Below are positions 16,118 through 23,091 of a DNA stretch of 38,105 nt, piece after piece. The position numbers and the translations under genes were made by a program. Position 1 is the first letter of the stretch; each line of letters starts with the position of its first letter. The DNA is taken from assembly GCF_010907035.1 (NCBI RefSeq), contig NZ_QUMK01000056.1, positions 1 to 38,105 of the forward strand, read 5' to 3'. The stretch is from Rhodopseudomonas sp. BR0M22. GTDB lineage: Bacteria > Pseudomonadota > Alphaproteobacteria > Rhizobiales > Xanthobacteraceae. The notes under the pieces were generated by a model. The model searched no databases. It had not been told where the DNA came from and saw only the letters and a list, made by a program, of their open reading frames with translations.

Positions 16118-16923
16118 CAGGCGGGCTCCATCTGCGTCGTCGCCATGTAGTCGGCAAAACCTTCGGCGGTGCGCGCCGCGCGGGCGTAGCGAACCAGTTC
16201 CTGGGTGTCGGCCGGATATTCGCCCCACAGCCCGTAGGGCCGGGCGCCCTTCGGCGCCAGCGCGACCTCGGTGACGTAGATCGCCGGCAGCACGCCGGCC
16301 GCGGTGATCTCGTTGGCGAGCAGGCTCTCGTCAACGATCCGCTCGACGGTCACCAGGGTGATCGCCGACGCATAGGCCATCGCGGCGAGCTCGCGGCGGC
16401 GGCCGACCCAGACGTTGCCGAAGCGGTCGGCCATCGGGGCATGGAAGATCGTCACGTCCGGCTTGATCGCGGGGATCAGCACCACCGGGTCGCCGCCGTC
16501 CGCCAGCGGATTGTCGATCACGCGCCAGTCCTTGCGATGCCGCAGGATGTCGCTGCCGATCAGGCCGCGCATCGGCATGAACGGACTGCCCTTCTGCGCC
16601 GCCATCAGGCCGGCGTGGATCGCCGGGCAGGTCGCGTCCATCAGCTTGATCGAGCCGTCCTTGACGGCGGCGTTGAACCGCGGCGCGCCGCCGGCCTCGC
16701 CGAGCGTCACCGCGCTGGTCTCGACGGTGCGGACCAGACCGGAGCCGATCAGCTGATCGACCTGAAGGCCGCCGGTCGGCACGCAGATGAGATGGAGATT
16801 GCCGGTGTTGCGTTCGATGATCGGGCGGGTCATCGCCATCGAGACGCCGGCATAATCGACCGGCAGCCCCAGCCGGATTCCCGGCTCCACATACTTCGCC
16901 AGTCCGCGAAGATCGCTCGCCAC
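16117..16923 (-). CDS. CoA-transferase family I-like protein, alpha subunit
   Basis: A 268-residue partner of the beta subunit, resembling GctA/IpdA-type subunits: MTRPIIERNTGNLHLICVPTGGLQVDQLIGSG (given by its ends), FNAAVKDGSIKLMDATCPAIHAGLMAAQKG, and PDVTIFHAPMADRFGNVWVGRRRELAAMAYAS. The start is taken as GTG at 16923 because GGGAGG lies seven bases upstream; an upstream ATG would add 43 unrelated residues running through the operator region. This is the first gene of the seven-gene minus-strand operon, and its promoter region is shared with the divergent ABC transporter. The substrate is unknown. Given the beta-subunit Glu replacement, CoA transfer should not be assumed. Confidence 0.85.
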   Translation of the reverse strand: MASDLRGLAKYVEPGIRLGLPVDYAGVSMAMTRPIIERNTGNLHLICVPTGGLQVDQLIGSGLVRTVETSAVTLGEAGGAPRFNAAVKDGSIKLMDATCPAIHAGLMAAQKGSPFMPMRGLIGSDILRHRKDWRVIDNPLADGGDPVVLIPAIKPDVTIFHAPMADRFGNVWVGRRRELAAMAYASAITLVTVERIVDESLLANEITAAGVLPAIYVTEVALAPKGARPYGLWGEYPADTQELVRYARAARTAEGFADYMATTQMEPA

Positions 16924-16943
16924 GATCCACCTCCCGATTTGTT

Positions 16944-16960
16944 GTTCTATATTGTAGAAC
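16944..16960. promoter_or_regulatory. Palindromic operator 1 (candidate IclR site)
   Basis: GTTCTATATTGTAGAAC is a 17-bp interrupted palindrome with perfect GTTCTA/TAGAAC arms. It lies 21 bp upstream of the alpha-subunit GTG and just downstream of the predicted minus-strand promoter. Its reverse complement matches operator 2 at 14 of 17 positions. Length and symmetry suit a dimeric wHTH regulator, and the IclR-family protein encoded at the far end of the divergent operon is the natural candidate. Confidence 0.6.
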
Positions 16961-16974
16961 GTCTTTCCAAATAA

Positions 16975-17003
16975 AATTAGTCGCGCTGCCAAGCCTCTGT
17001 CAA
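16975..17003 (-). promoter_or_regulatory. Possible promoter of the CoA-transferase/molybdoenzyme operon
   Basis: On the minus strand a perfect TTGACA (17003-16998) is followed after about 18 bases by the AT-rich TAATTT. The -10 match is weak, so this rests mainly on the -35 box and on position: a start near 16967 would place operator 1 immediately downstream. Confidence 0.4.
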
Positions 17004-17077
17004 TGCCGATCGTGCCGCCGCGCTGCGGGATGCGGCCGCCGGCTCGCACCACCGCGTCACAGCACGCGGTCCCCGAC

Positions 17078-17106
17078 TTGACAACGCGGAGACGGCCGCC
17101 AAGAAT
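17078..17106 (+). promoter_or_regulatory. Promoter of the ABC transporter operon
   Basis: A perfect TTGACA at 17078-17083 is followed after 17 bases by AAGAAT (17101-17106), with further AT-rich sequence. Transcription would start near 17113, a few bases before operator 2 (17119-17135), so a bound repressor would block promoter clearance. The ATG at 17167 has AGGGAGG upstream. Confidence 0.5.
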
Positions 17107-17118
17107 AATTGGAATAGC

Positions 17119-17135
17119 GTTTCATAATATAGAAC
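17119..17135. promoter_or_regulatory. Palindromic operator 2 (candidate IclR site)
   Basis: GTTTCATAATATAGAAC shares 14 of 17 bases with the reverse complement of operator 1 and keeps the ATATAGAAC half perfectly. It is located directly downstream of the predicted plus-strand promoter. The two sites are 175 bp apart centre to centre, each beside its own promoter, which is the layout expected for joint repression of two divergent operons by one regulator. Confidence 0.6.
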
Positions 17136-17166
17136 GACGAAGTCGGAACTGATCAGGGAGGGAACG

Positions 17167-18312
17167 ATGGCCGAGCCAGTGGCTCTGCGCGCAGGGAATC
17201 TCGGCGCGCGAGGTGCAGCATCGCAGGCAGCGCAGGCGCGGCAGGTGATCGGCTCCAGCATCGCGGTGCGCGAAGCCGAGAAGCGCTACGGCCAGTTTCA
17301 CGCGGTCGACCGCATCAGCCTCGATATCGAGCCCGGTGAATTCATCACGCTGCTCGGCCCCTCCGGCAGCGGCAAGACCACGCTGCTCAACCTGCTCGCC
17401 GGGTTCCAGACGCTCGACGGCGGCGAAATTCTGGTCGACGGCAAGCCGGTGCACAACGTGCCCACGCACAAGCGCGGCTTCGGCATGGTGTTTCAGAGCT
17501 ACGCGCTGTTCCCCAACATGACGGTGACGCAGAACGTCGCGTTCCCGATGCGGATGGCCGGCGTCGATCGCGCCACCACCGCGCGGCGCGTCGCCGAGAC
17601 GCTGGAAATCATGCGGCTGTCGGCGCACGCCGACAAGGCGCCGTCGGAAATGTCCGGCGGCCAGCAGCAGCGCGTCGCGATCGCCCGCGCCATCGTGATG
17701 CGGCCCAAGGTGGTGCTGATGGACGAACCGCTCAGCGCGCTCGACCGCCGCCTGCGCGAGTCGATCCAGATCGAAATCCGCGACCTGCATCAGACCATCG
17801 GCAGCACCATCCTGTTCGTCACGCACGACCAGGGCGAAGCGCTGACCATGAGCGACCGCATTGCTGTGCTCGATGCCGGCAAGATCGTGCAGATCGGCCG
17901 GCCGCTCGACATCTATCGTCATCCCGCCAATCGCTTCGTGGCCTCGTTCGTCGGCGAGAGCAATCTGATCGAAGCCGAGATCATGCAGAAGCGCGGCACC
18001 ACGGTGACGCTCAAGAACCGGTCCGGCTACGTGTTCGACGCCGAAAGCCGCGACGCCATCGACGTCGGCCGCGTCACCGTGCTGGTGCGGCCCGAGCGGA
18101 TCGCGATTGCGGACGAAGCCACCGCGAACTCGACGCCGGTGACCGTGACCTCGGCGATCTTCCTCGGCGAGACCCTGCGGATCGAGGCGCAGATGGAGAG
18201 CGGCGAGACGCTGCTGGTGCGCTGCCCCGACAGCGCCAAGCGGCCGCTGCCGAATATCGGCGATCGTCTGCACGTCAGCTGGGGCCCGGAAGACTGCTGG
18301 GTGCTGGCATGA
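17167..18312 (+). CDS. Spermidine/putrescine-type ABC transporter ATP-binding protein
   Basis: A 381-residue PotA-like ATPase that energises import at the inner membrane. Walker A GPSGSGKT (64-71), Q-loop FQSYALF, ABC signature SGGQQQR (163-169) and Walker B VLMDEP (183-188) are intact, and about 130 C-terminal residues form a TOBE-like regulatory domain (VLVRPERIAI). The first 30 residues are a non-conserved extension. It is the first gene of the plus-strand operon and overlaps the permease start by four bases (ATGA). PotA-type systems carry polyamines, iron, thiamine, phosphonates and other small solutes, so the substrate is open. Confidence 0.95.
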   Translation: MAEPVALRAGNLGARGAASQAAQARQVIGSSIAVREAEKRYGQFHAVDRISLDIEPGEFITLLGPSGSGKTTLLNLLAGFQTLDGGEILVDGKPVHNVPTHKRGFGMVFQSYALFPNMTVTQNVAFPMRMAGVDRATTARRVAETLEIMRLSAHADKAPSEMSGGQQQRVAIARAIVMRPKVVLMDEPLSALDRRLRESIQIEIRDLHQTIGSTILFVTHDQGEALTMSDRIAVLDAGKIVQIGRPLDIYRHPANRFVASFVGESNLIEAEIMQKRGTTVTLKNRSGYVFDAESRDAIDVGRVTVLVRPERIAIADEATANSTPVTVTSAIFLGETLRIEAQMESGETLLVRCPDSAKRPLPNIGDRLHVSWGPEDCWVLA

Positions 18313-20102
18313 CGACGCTTTCGCTGACCGACGAGCCACGGCGGCAGCCGACCTCCAGCCTGGCGATGAAGCTGAAGAACCCGGCGCTGCTGCTGCTGCC
18401 CGCGGTCGCATTTTTGGGCTTCATCTATCTGCTGCCGTTGATCGATCTGATCCGCATCAGCATCAGCGGCCCGAGCTGGCTGACCTATTTCGAGCGCGTG
18501 TTCGCCGTGCCGCTGTACTGGGAATCGCTGGTCAGGACCATGCAGATCTCGGTCACGGTGGCGTTCCTGTGCCTGCTGTTCGGCTATCCGACCGCGCTGC
18601 TGATTCATCGTACCCGCGGTCTGACGCGTGCGCTGATCGCCACCGCGATCGTACTGCCCTACTTCATCGCGATCCTGATCCGCACCTATGCGTGGATGGT
18701 GCTGCTCGGCCGCACCGGACCGATCAACAAGCTGCTGGTGGCGATCGGCGTGCTGGGCGAACCGGTGCAACTGCTGTTTCATCGCGGCACCGTGCTGCTC
18801 GGCATGACCGCCGTGCTGCTGCCGCTGATGGTGCTGACGATCTACTCCAGCGTGTCGCGGCTCGATCCCGGCCTGACCCGCGCCGCGCTCGCCTCCGGCG
18901 CCGGCCCGATCGCGGTGTTCTGGCGCGTGCTGCTGCCGCTGACGCTGCCCGGCATCGGCGCCGGCTTCCTGCTGGTGTTCGTCGCGGCGATCGGCTTCTT
19001 CATCACCCCCACCCTGCTCGGCGGGCCGGGCGATCAGATGTTCGCCATGCACATCACCCAGCAGGCGGATTCGGTGACGTCCGAAGGCTTCCTGCAGGCG
19101 CTCGGCGTGGTGCTGCTGCTGATCACCCTGGCGGTGGTGGCAATCGCCGGACGCTTCCTCGGTCTCGAATTCATCTGGGGCGGCCGCAAGTTGACCGAGT
19201 CGAATGCGGCGAGCACGACGCGCGCGGCTGCCGATGATCCGACGCGCCGCTCGATCGGCAGCAGCCTTGCCGACACGATCGGCTGGCCGCTGCTGCGGCT
19301 GGTCGGCATGCTGCCGGCCAGTTTCGGCACCTGGACGGTGCGACTGATGGGCGGCCTCGTCGTCGCCGTGCTGATCCTCCCGATTATCGTGGTGATGGTG
19401 ATCTCGTTCAGCAGCGCCAGCTATCTGACCTTCCCGCCGCCCGGCTTCTCGCTGCGCTGGTACGAGCAGTTCTTCTCCGACACCAACTGGATGCGGGCGT
19501 TCTGGACTTCCGCGATGATCGCCTCGGTCTCGGCCATCATCGCGGTCGGTCTCGGCACCTGCGCGGCGCTCGGCATCGTCCGCGGCGATGTCCGCGGCAA
19601 GTCCGCCATCATGCTGCTGCTGGTCAGCCCGATCATCGTGCCGCCGGTGGTGCTCGGCCTGTCGCTGTACACGCTGTTCCTGAAGTTCGATCTGATCGGC
19701 TCGGTGTTCGGCCTCGCAGCGGCCCATGCGATCGGCGGCCTGCCGATCGTGGTGGTGATCCTGGCGGCTGCGCTGCAGGGCGTCGACAAGCGGCTCGAAC
19801 AGGCCGCCGCGGTGCACGGAGCCTCATCGCTGACCGTGCTGCGGCTGGTGACGCTGCCGGCAATCGCGCCGGGTCTCGCGGCGGCGACGTTCTTCGCCTT
19901 TCTGCATTCGTTCGACGAACTGGTGCTCACGCTGTTCCTGTCGAGCGCCCAGCTCAAGACGCTGCCGCTGATGCTGTGGGGCGACATCAACTACCGGCTC
20001 AATCCGGTGCTGGCGGTGGTCTCGACGCTCGAAGTTCTGCTGGTCGTGGGAGGGCTGTTCCTCGCCCGGCCGGTGCTTGCAACCTCGCAAAAAGCGAGCT
20101 GA
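18309..20102 (+). CDS. ABC transporter permease, fused PotB-PotC type
   Basis: A 597-residue inner-membrane protein combining two binding-protein-dependent permease domains that are usually separate. Residues about 20-285 form the first domain, with about six membrane segments and the cytoplasmic EAA-like loop around TRAALASGAGPIAVFWRVLLPLTLPG. Residues about 345-590 form the second domain with its own loop EQAAAVHGASSLTVLRLVTLPAIAPG. The linker near residues 290-340 is hydrophilic and Ala/Ser/Arg rich. Each loop would dock one ATPase subunit. Fused permeases occur in some iron- and polyamine-type systems. It overlaps the ATPase gene by four bases, and the binding protein gene follows after 33 bp. 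Confidence 0.93.
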   Translation: MTTLSLTDEPRRQPTSSLAMKLKNPALLLLPAVAFLGFIYLLPLIDLIRISISGPSWLTYFERVFAVPLYWESLVRTMQISVTVAFLCLLFGYPTALLIHRTRGLTRALIATAIVLPYFIAILIRTYAWMVLLGRTGPINKLLVAIGVLGEPVQLLFHRGTVLLGMTAVLLPLMVLTIYSSVSRLDPGLTRAALASGAGPIAVFWRVLLPLTLPGIGAGFLLVFVAAIGFFITPTLLGGPGDQMFAMHITQQADSVTSEGFLQALGVVLLLITLAVVAIAGRFLGLEFIWGGRKLTESNAASTTRAAADDPTRRSIGSSLADTIGWPLLRLVGMLPASFGTWTVRLMGGLVVAVLILPIIVVMVISFSSASYLTFPPPGFSLRWYEQFFSDTNWMRAFWTSAMIASVSAIIAVGLGTCAALGIVRGDVRGKSAIMLLLVSPIIVPPVVLGLSLYTLFLKFDLIGSVFGLAAAHAIGGLPIVVVILAAALQGVDKRLEQAAAVHGASSLTVLRLVTLPAIAPGLAAATFFAFLHSFDELVLTLFLSSAQLKTLPLMLWGDINYRLNPVLAVVSTLEVLLVVGGLFLARPVLATSQKAS

Positions 20103-20135
20103 CGACAAACGATCAAACCACGAGGGAAACGCAGG

Positions 20136-21224
20136 ATGTTGGGATTGAAACGATTCACCTTGCCGGCCTTGGCTTCGGCGGCCTTCATCGCCCTGGGGGC
20201 GGCGACCGCCACGGCCCAGAGCAACGTCGTGATCATGCAGGATCCGGGCGGCGGCTACGGCGATGCGCTGCGCAAGGTGATGTACGACCCGTTCGAAAAG
20301 GAAACCGGCATCAAGGTCGTCACCGTGCAGGAAGCCCGCAGCGGCCCGCGCATCAAGGCCCAGGCCGAGGCCGGCAAGGCGCAGTGGGATCTGACCTTCA
20401 TCTTCGACCAGGAAACCAAGCTGCTCGGCGATTGCTGCCTGGCCGACATCGATTATTCGAAGCTGTCGGAGTCTGCGCACAAGACGCTGGCTGCGATGCC
20501 GGACAATCTGAAGCGCAAGAAGGGCGTCGCGCTGCAGGTGATCGGCGTCGGCCTCGTCTACAACAAGGAAAAGTTCAAGGGCGACAAGGCTCCGCAGACC
20601 TGGGCCGACTTCTGGGACGTGAAGAAATTTCCGGGCCGCCGCTGCATGCCGGCGTGGCCGCGCTTCACCTTCGAAGCCGCGCTGATGGCCGACGGCGTCA
20701 GCAAGGACAAGCTGTACCCGATCGACATGGACCGGGCGCTGAAGAAGCTGAAGGAGATCAAGCCGCACGTCGTCAAGTGGTGGACCACCGCCGCGCAGCC
20801 GCCGCAGCTGCTTCTCGACGGTGAAGCCGACATGTGCCTGGCCTACACCGGCTCGATGAGCAAGCTGGCGCTCGAAGGCGCGCCGATCGACCTCACCTTC
20901 AACCAGGGCTTCGTCTATTACGACTTTTTCTCGATTCCAAAGGGCGCGCCGAACTACGACAATGCGCTCAAGCTGCTGTCGTGGCGGCTCGATCCGAAGC
21001 GCGCCGCGCAACTGACCTCCACCTTCCCGGTCGCGCTGCCGTCCAAGGTCGTGTTCGATGCGGCGACCGACAAGAACATTGCGCGATATTGGGCCAACAA
21101 CCCCGACAACGTCGCCAAGGCGATCGAATGGAGCCCGGATTTCTGGGGCGCCAAGTCGCCGGCGGGGAATTCAACCAATGAAGAATACGGACAAGAAAAG
21201 CTGAACGCGATGCTGGCCCAATAA
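20136..21224 (+). CDS. Extracellular solute-binding protein (PotD-like)
   Basis: A 362-residue periplasmic binding protein. Residues 1-28 form a Sec signal peptide (LPALASAAFIALGAATATAQ, cleavage after TAQ). The mature N-terminus NVVIMQDPGGGYGDALRKVM and FEKETGIKVVTVQEARSGPRIKAQ resemble family 1 spermidine/putrescine-type binding proteins, with DLTFIFDQETKLLGDCC and the hinge GVGLVYNKEKFKG further on. It delivers the solute to the fused permease. The ligand is not predictable by eye; no obvious acidic polyamine pocket could be assigned. The gene is the last structural gene before a strong terminator and the IclR gene. Confidence 0.93.
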   Translation: MLGLKRFTLPALASAAFIALGAATATAQSNVVIMQDPGGGYGDALRKVMYDPFEKETGIKVVTVQEARSGPRIKAQAEAGKAQWDLTFIFDQETKLLGDCCLADIDYSKLSESAHKTLAAMPDNLKRKKGVALQVIGVGLVYNKEKFKGDKAPQTWADFWDVKKFPGRRCMPAWPRFTFEAALMADGVSKDKLYPIDMDRALKKLKEIKPHVVKWWTTAAQPPQLLLDGEADMCLAYTGSMSKLALEGAPIDLTFNQGFVYYDFFSIPKGAPNYDNALKLLSWRLDPKRAAQLTSTFPVALPSKVVFDAATDKNIARYWANNPDNVAKAIEWSPDFWGAKSPAGNSTNEEYGQEKLNAMLAQ

Positions 21225-21243
21225 GGCGACTCGCAGCAAACTC

Positions 21244-21275
21244 CGACCGGCAGTCACGACTGCCGGTCGTTATTT
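21244..21275 (+). terminator. Intrinsic terminator after the ABC transporter operon
   Basis: A perfect 11-bp stem CGACCGGCAGT/ACTGCCGGTCG closes a four-base CACG loop and is followed by TTATTT. It lies 20 bp after the binding protein stop and 31 bp before the IclR ATG, so the regulator is either expressed by read-through or from its own promoter in this short interval. Confidence 0.8.
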
Positions 21276-21305
21276 CCAACAAAGAGATATTGCCCGGCCG
21301 CCTGA

Positions 21306-22061
21306 ATGGACAAAGCTTTCATCAAGGGACTTCGACTGCTCGAGACCCTTGCGCTCAGCGATCAGCCGCGCGGCGTCACCGACCTCGCCAACCAGCTCAA
21401 ATTCACCAAGAGCAACGTGCACCGGCTGCTGGCGACTTTGCAGTCGCAAGGCTATGTCCGCCAAATCCCGCCGCACAGCACCTACGAGCTGACCACCAAG
21501 CTGTGGGAGCTCGGCCATCACGTCATCCAGCGCATGGATCTGGTGCGGATCGCGCGGCCGGCGATGACCAAGCTGGCCGAGGTCACCGGTGAAACGGTCC
21601 ACCTGTCCGTGCTCGACGGCACCGAGGTTCTGTACGTCGACAAGATCGAAAGCGCCCATCACATCCGCGCCCACACCAGCGTCGGGATGCGCGCGCCGGC
21701 CTTCACGGTCGCGACCGGCAAGGCCATGCTGGCGCAGATGCCGGACGATTATCTCGAGATCCTGCGCCCGCATCTAAAGCGCTATACGGATTCGACCCGC
21801 ACCACGATCGAGGAGCTGCGCGAAGACATCCGTACCATCCGGGCGCAGGGCTATGCGTCGGTGCTGCACGGCGAATGGCGCGAAGGCATCGCCGCCTGCG
21901 CCTGCGCCATCATCGGCCGCTCCGGCGAACTGATCGGCGCGATCGGCATGTCCGGCCCGGACATCCGCGTCAAGCGCAAGCAGATCAAGGAATACTCCGT
22001 CCACGTCGTAGAAGCCGCCCGCACCATCGGCATCGCGCTCGGCCATGGCGCTGCCAAATAG
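21306..22061 (+). CDS. IclR family transcriptional regulator
   Basis: A 251-residue regulator with an N-terminal winged helix-turn-helix (residues about 1-65: IKGLRLLETLALSDQPRGVTDLANQLKFT..., HRLLATLQSQGYV) and a C-terminal IclR effector-binding domain (ETVHLSVLDGTEVLYVDKIES, GMRAPAFTVATGKAMLA, REGIAACACAIIGRSGELIGAIGMSGP). Such proteins are ligand-controlled dimeric repressors or activators. It sits at the end of the transporter operon and is the only regulator in the locus, so it likely controls both divergent operons through the two 17-bp sites near 16950 and 17127. The ligand is presumably the imported compound or an intermediate. Confidence 0.93.
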   Translation: MDKAFIKGLRLLETLALSDQPRGVTDLANQLKFTKSNVHRLLATLQSQGYVRQIPPHSTYELTTKLWELGHHVIQRMDLVRIARPAMTKLAEVTGETVHLSVLDGTEVLYVDKIESAHHIRAHTSVGMRAPAFTVATGKAMLAQMPDDYLEILRPHLKRYTDSTRTTIEELREDIRTIRAQGYASVLHGEWREGIAACACAIIGRSGELIGAIGMSGPDIRVKRKQIKEYSVHVVEAARTIGIALGHGAAK

Positions 22062-22079
22062 GGCCCTGGCGACGCGGCG

Positions 22080-22126
22080 CCCCGCTTCCGTTGGCCCCGC
22101 TTCCACTCGTCCCGCTTCCACTTGCG
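22080..22126. repeat. Short tandem repeat, three units of about 15 bp
   Basis: The 10-mer CCCCGCTTCC occurs at 22080-22089 and 22095-22104, and again as CCCGCTTCC at 22111-22119, giving a period of 15-16 bp. It lies between the IclR stop and the MoxR-type ATPase gene. The rest of this 229-bp gap holds nothing else I recognise, apart from the ribosome-binding GAGGAGGAG directly before the ATG at 22291. Confidence 0.55.
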
Positions 22127-22290
22127 CCAAAGAGGCAACGAGGTATTCTTCCGTATGACATCCAGAGCGCGCTTCGATGTAGCAGCGTGCTCGGTCGGCA
22201 GAGATTGCCACAATCCCATTTTCAGGGACGGTCTCTGTCGCGCCTGTTTGCCGCTGGCCTCCGTCCCCTGCTTGGCTTGAGGAGGAGTGC

Positions 22291-23091
22291 ATGGTGCTCG
22301 ACGCCTACCGGATCGCAGCGGAACCGTTTTACCAGCCCCAGGGCGACGAAATCGAGATCTTCACCGCAGCCTATACGGAACGGCTGCCGGTGATGCTGAA
22401 GGGCCCGACCGGCTGCGGCAAGACCCGTTTCGTCGAGCATATGGCATGGCGGCTCGGCCGGCCGCTGATCACCGTGGCGGCGCACGAGGACATGACTGCC
22501 GCCGACCTCGCCGGCCGCTATCTGCTAGAACCACAAGGGACCGTCTGGCACGACGGACCGCTGACCCAGGCAGTGCGCCACGGCGCGATCTGCTATCTCG
22601 ACGAGATCGTCGAGGCCCGGCAGGACACCACGGTGGTGATCCATCCGCTCACCGACGCCCGCCGCATCCTGCCGCTGGAGAAGCACAACGAGATCGTGCC
22701 GGCGCATCCGGATTTCCAGCTCACCATCTCCTACAATCCCGGCTACCAGAGCGCCGTGAAGGACCTGAAGGAGTCGACCAAACAACGCTTCCTGGCGATC
22801 GACTTCACCTATCCGCCGCCGCAGATCGAAAGCGCGATCGTGGTGCGCGAGAGCGGTGCCGACAGCGCGCTCGCCGACGTGCTGGTGGCGATCGGCCAGC
22901 GCTCGCGCAATCTGCAGGGCCACGGCCTCGACGAAGGCGCCTCGACCCGGATGCTGATCCACGCCGGACGTTTGGTGCGCGGCGGCGTGCCGCTCGGCGC
23001 CGCGGTGCAGTCCAGCATCGTGCTGCCGATCACCGACAATCCCGACGTCCGCGCCGCATTGCGCGCGGCGATTGAGGCCTGCATGCCGTGA
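22291..23091 (+). CDS. CbbQ/NirQ/NorQ family AAA+ ATPase (MoxR type)
   Basis: A 266-residue AAA+ ATPase. Walker A GPTGCGKT (38-45), Walker B CYLDEI (101-106), and the family-specific [17 protein letters not shown] and [20 protein letters not shown] stretches place it with CbbQ (RubisCO activase), NorQ and NirQ (nitric oxide reductase maturation). These form rings that remodel a target enzyme with a VWA-domain partner. The next gene encodes that partner and overlaps by four bases (GTGA). GAGGAGGAG precedes the ATG. No RubisCO or nor genes are in the window, so the client is unknown. Confidence 0.92.
   Translation: MVLDAYRIAAEPFYQPQGDEIEIFTAAYTERLPVMLKGPTGCGKTRFVEHMAWRLGRPLITVAAHEDMTAADLAGRYLLEPQGTVWHDGPLTQAVRHGAICYLDEIVEARQDTTVVIHPLTDARRILPLEKHNEIVPAHPDFQLTISYNPGYQSAVKDLKESTKQRFLAIDFTYPPPQIESAIVVRESGADSALADVLVAIGQRSRNLQGHGLDEGASTRMLIHAGRLVRGGVPLGAAVQSSIVLPITDNPDVRAALRAAIEACMP

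Noticed and set aside
13061-16150. Very long plus-strand open frame opposite the molybdoenzyme and CoA-transferase-like genes
   Set aside because: It is an antisense by-product of high GC content at third positions; its translation is Arg/Asp/Ala/His-rich low complexity with no family motifs, while the minus-strand genes have complete, recognisable domains.
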